Assembly (NCBI RefSeq): GCF_002157835.1
Contig: NZ_CP020809.1
Coordinates: 2,356,001 to 2,420,000 of the forward strand
Direction of reading: 5' to 3'
Source: Mycobacterium dioxanotrophicus
GTDB taxonomy: Bacteria; Actinomycetota; Actinomycetes; Mycobacteriales; Mycobacteriaceae
DNA length: 64,000 nt
Positions 61,724 through 64,000 of the stretch are shown here, one piece after another. Positions within the stretch are counted from its first letter, which is position 1; each line of letters begins with the position of its first letter. A program made the position numbers and the translations under genes. Under the pieces are notes generated by a model. That model did not search any database, had not been told where the DNA came from, and saw only the letters and a program-made list of their open reading frames with translations.

Positions 61724-64000
61724 TCAGCTGACGTCGAAGGCGCGGGCGCGCAGTGAGCGCTCCACCCCGGCACGGCCTTCCAGAACCAGGCGGCGCAGCG
61801 CAGGCGGCACCTCGGGGTCGGACAGGAACGTGTCCGCCGCATCCAACCCGTTCTGGCTGATGTCCCACGACGGGTACAGGCCGATGACGACGGTCTGCGC
61901 GACCTCGCTCGTCCGGCGCTCCCACACTCCGGAGATCGCCGCGAAGTAGCGCGTGGTGAACGGCGTGAGCAACTCTTCCTGGCCCGGTTGCACGAATCCA
62001 CCGACGATCGCGCGGGTGGTGATGTTGGCCAGGGCGTCGTCTTCGATGACCTCTTCCCACGCGGCCGTCTTCACGACGTCCTGTGGCCGGGCGGCCGACG
62101 CCGCGGCGGCGTGGCGCTTGCCGGCGGCAGTCGGGTCGTTCTGAGCCTCGGCGTCGATGAACGGCGTTTCGGGGCCGTCGGCGTCGAGATGCCCGGAGCG
62201 GGCCAGCGCGGTGACGATCCGCCACCGCAGATCGGTGTCGATCACCAGACCGGCCATGTTGACCGCGGCCGGTTCGTTGTCGAGCAGCGTCGAGAGGACG
62301 GCGACGTGATTGGGGGCCAGCACCGATGAGCACAGCGCGTTGACGAAGGCCAGCTGATGATCAGAACCCGGGGCGGAGTCCCGCGCCAGATCGAGCAGCG
62401 CATCGCCGAATGCCGGCCATCCGATTTCGTGGGCCCAGGTGGGGTCGGCGTAGGAACTGAGCGCGGTCTGGGCCTGCAGCAGCAGCCGCTGTGCCACGCC
62501 GACTTCGGATTCGGCGTGCAGCCCGCTCATCACCAGGGCCACGAAGTCGCGGGCCCGCAGCTCGGCCTCGCGGGTCATTTCCCACGCTGCCGACCAGGCC
62601 AGCGTCCGGGGCAGCGAATCGGCGATGTCGGCGATCCGGGACAGCACGGTCCGCAGGGACACCGGATCCAGCCGCAGCGAGCAGTAGGTCAGATCGTCGT
62701 CGTTGACCAGGATCAGCTGGCCGCGTGAAATCCCGATCAGCTCGGGCACTTCGGTGACCGGGCCGTCGACGTCGAGTTCCACGCGATGCACGCGCGTCAG
62801 CCTGCCGGAGCCACCGTCGTCGTAGATGCCGATGGCCAGGCGGTGCACTCGGGTCTCGCCTGCGCCCGGCGCAGCACCGGACTGGGTGACGGCGAAGCGG
62901 GTGAATGCGCCCGACTCGTCGACATCGAAATCGGCGCGCAGCGTGTTCAGCCCCGTTGTCCGCAGCCACTGCCGGCCCCAGCCGGACAGGTCCCGCCCCG
63001 ACGACTTCTCCAGCGCGCCCAGCAGATCTCCGAAGGTGGCGTTGGCGAATGCGTGGTCGCGGAAGTAGTCCCGCAGACCGGCCAGGAAGTGTTCGAGCCC
63101 GACGTAGGCGACCAGCTGCTTGAGCACCGAAGCGCCCTTGGCGTAGGTGATGCCGTCGAAGTTGACCTCGACGGCCGCCAGGTCGGGGATGTCCGCGGCC
63201 ACGGGATGGGTCGACGGCAGCTGGTCCTGCCGGTAGGCCCACGACTTCTCGACGTTGGCGAACGTCGTCCATGCCGCGGTGTATTCGGTGGCCTCGGCCT
63301 GGCACAGCACCGACGCGAACGTCGCGAAGGATTCGTTGAGCCACAGGTCATCCCACCACTGCATGGTGACCAGGTCACCGAACCACATGTGGGCCATCTC
63401 GTGCAGGACGGTCTCCGCGCGGCGTTCGTAGGAATACCGGGTGACCTTGGAGCGGAAGACGTAGTCCTCCAAGAAGGTCACCGCGCCGGCGTTCTCCATC
63501 GCGCCCGCGTTGAATTCCGGGACGAACAGCTGGTCGTACTTGCCGAACACGTACGGCGTGCCGAAGTTCTTGTGGTAGAAGCCGAATCCCTGCTTGGTCT
63601 CGGTGAACAGCCGCTCGGCATCCATGAACTGCGACAGCGACTTGCGGCAGAACAAGCCCAGCGGGATCGTGCCGTGGTCGTCGGAGTACTCGTCACGCCA
63701 CACCGCGTAGGGCCCGGCGATGAGCGCCGCGAGATAGGTGCTCATCTTCGGCGTGGTGGCGAAGACGTGAACCGTTGCGCCGCCGGAGGTTTCGGCGGAA
63801 ACCGGTGCTCCGTTGGAGATCACCTCCCAGTGCGACGGCGCGGTGACCTGGATGTCGAAGGTCGCCTTGAGATCCGGCTGATCGAAGCACGCGAACATCC
63901 GCTTGGCGTCGGCGGTTTCGAACTGGGAGTACAGGTACACCTCGTCGTCGACCGGGTCGACGAAGCGGTGCAGCCCTTCACCGGTATTGGAGTACAGGCA
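61724..64000 (-). CDS. pepN: Aminopeptidase N (M1 zinc metallopeptidase), N-terminus cut by the window
   Basis: The frame is open to the right edge, giving about 758 visible residues; the true start is outside. It has the M1 motifs FNAGAMENAGAVTF (substrate binding) and VLHEMAHMWFGDLVT with LNESFA further on (zinc ligands HExxH and Glu). The C-terminal half is the helical ERAP1-like domain. It removes N-terminal residues from peptides. Residues preceding the visible GTG at 63940 (YSNTGEGLHRFVDP) are typical of mycobacterial PepN (Rv2467). Confidence 0.95.
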   Translation of the reverse strand, partial: CLYSNTGEGLHRFVDPVDDEVYLYSQFETADAKRMFACFDQPDLKATFDIQVTAPSHWEVISNGAPVSAETSGGATVHVFATTPKMSTYLAALIAGPYAVWRDEYSDDHGTIPLGLFCRKSLSQFMDAERLFTETKQGFGFYHKNFGTPYVFGKYDQLFVPEFNAGAMENAGAVTFLEDYVFRSKVTRYSYERRAETVLHEMAHMWFGDLVTMQWWDDLWLNESFATFASVLCQAEATEYTAAWTTFANVEKSWAYRQDQLPSTHPVAADIPDLAAVEVNFDGITYAKGASVLKQLVAYVGLEHFLAGLRDYFRDHAFANATFGDLLGALEKSSGRDLSGWGRQWLRTTGLNTLRADFDVDESGAFTRFAVTQSGAAPGAGETRVHRLAIGIYDDGGSGRLTRVHRVELDVDGPVTEVPELIGISRGQLILVNDDDLTYCSLRLDPVSLRTVLSRIADIADSLPRTLAWSAAWEMTREAELRARDFVALVMSGLHAESEVGVAQRLLLQAQTALSSYADPTWAHEIGWPAFGDALLDLARDSAPGSDHQLAFVNALCSSVLAPNHVAVLSTLLDNEPAAVNMAGLVIDTDLRWRIVTALARSGHLDADGPETPFIDAEAQNDPTAAGKRHAAAASAARPQDVVKTAAWEEVIEDDALANITTRAIVGGFVQPGQEELLTPFTTRYFAAISGVWERRTSEVAQTVVIGLYPSWDISQNGLDAADTFLSDPEVPPALRRLVLEGRAGVERSLRARAFDVS

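Overview
The window suggests a rapidly growing mycobacterium (Mycolicibacterium-type). It is GC-rich, and its right third has the gene order of the Mycobacterium tuberculosis Rv2484c to Rv2467 block: wax ester synthase/DGAT, plsC, plsB2, ssb2, ettA (Rv2477c), NAD-GDH, thioesterase, Rv2474c, an alpha-glucosidase with glbO, an HNH protein, a small membrane protein, a DUF5130-like protein and pepN. These assignments come from recognising the proteins and their order; no database search was run.

Bases 1 to about 41,700 are most of a temperate siphovirus prophage. It enters from the left edge (its left end is outside the window) and stops at a minus-strand tRNA-Arg(TCT) gene at 41,682-41,754, next to a tyrosine integrase, so the 3' part of that tRNA is the likely attachment site. 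Bases 1-4.6 kb hold tightly overlapping early genes, many of them tiny cysteine-rich proteins, and a probable replication initiator carrying iteron-like repeats. Bases 4.4-6.4 kb hold the switch: a leftward operon with an excisionase-like protein, and a divergent Xre-type repressor that appears to be leaderless. Bases 6.4-9.7 kb hold further small genes, a structured leader before a helix-turn-helix gene, and an HNH/P-loop kinase fusion.

From 9.8 kb the late genes run rightward in standard order: small and large terminase, portal, prohead protease, HK97-type capsid, connector proteins, tail tube, two tail-assembly chaperone frames, a 1292-residue tape measure protein, several minor tail proteins including a serine hydrolase, then a lysis block (LysA amidase, LysB mycolylarabinogalactan esterase, holin and other membrane proteins). 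Strong perfect hairpins follow the capsid and tail-tube genes. An intrinsic terminator at 39.56 kb closes the late region. Beyond it lie a leftward HicA-like toxin candidate pair and a 50-residue protein, divergent from the integrase.

From 41.9 kb the host genes cover glycerolipid synthesis (DGAT, PlsC, PlsB2), a CopD-CtaG copper/cytochrome oxidase assembly protein, single-stranded DNA binding, translation control (EttA), glutamate catabolism (GDH), glucoside hydrolysis, oxygen binding (GlbO) and aminopeptidase N, which runs off the right edge. Convergent gene ends there carry long palindromic repeats.
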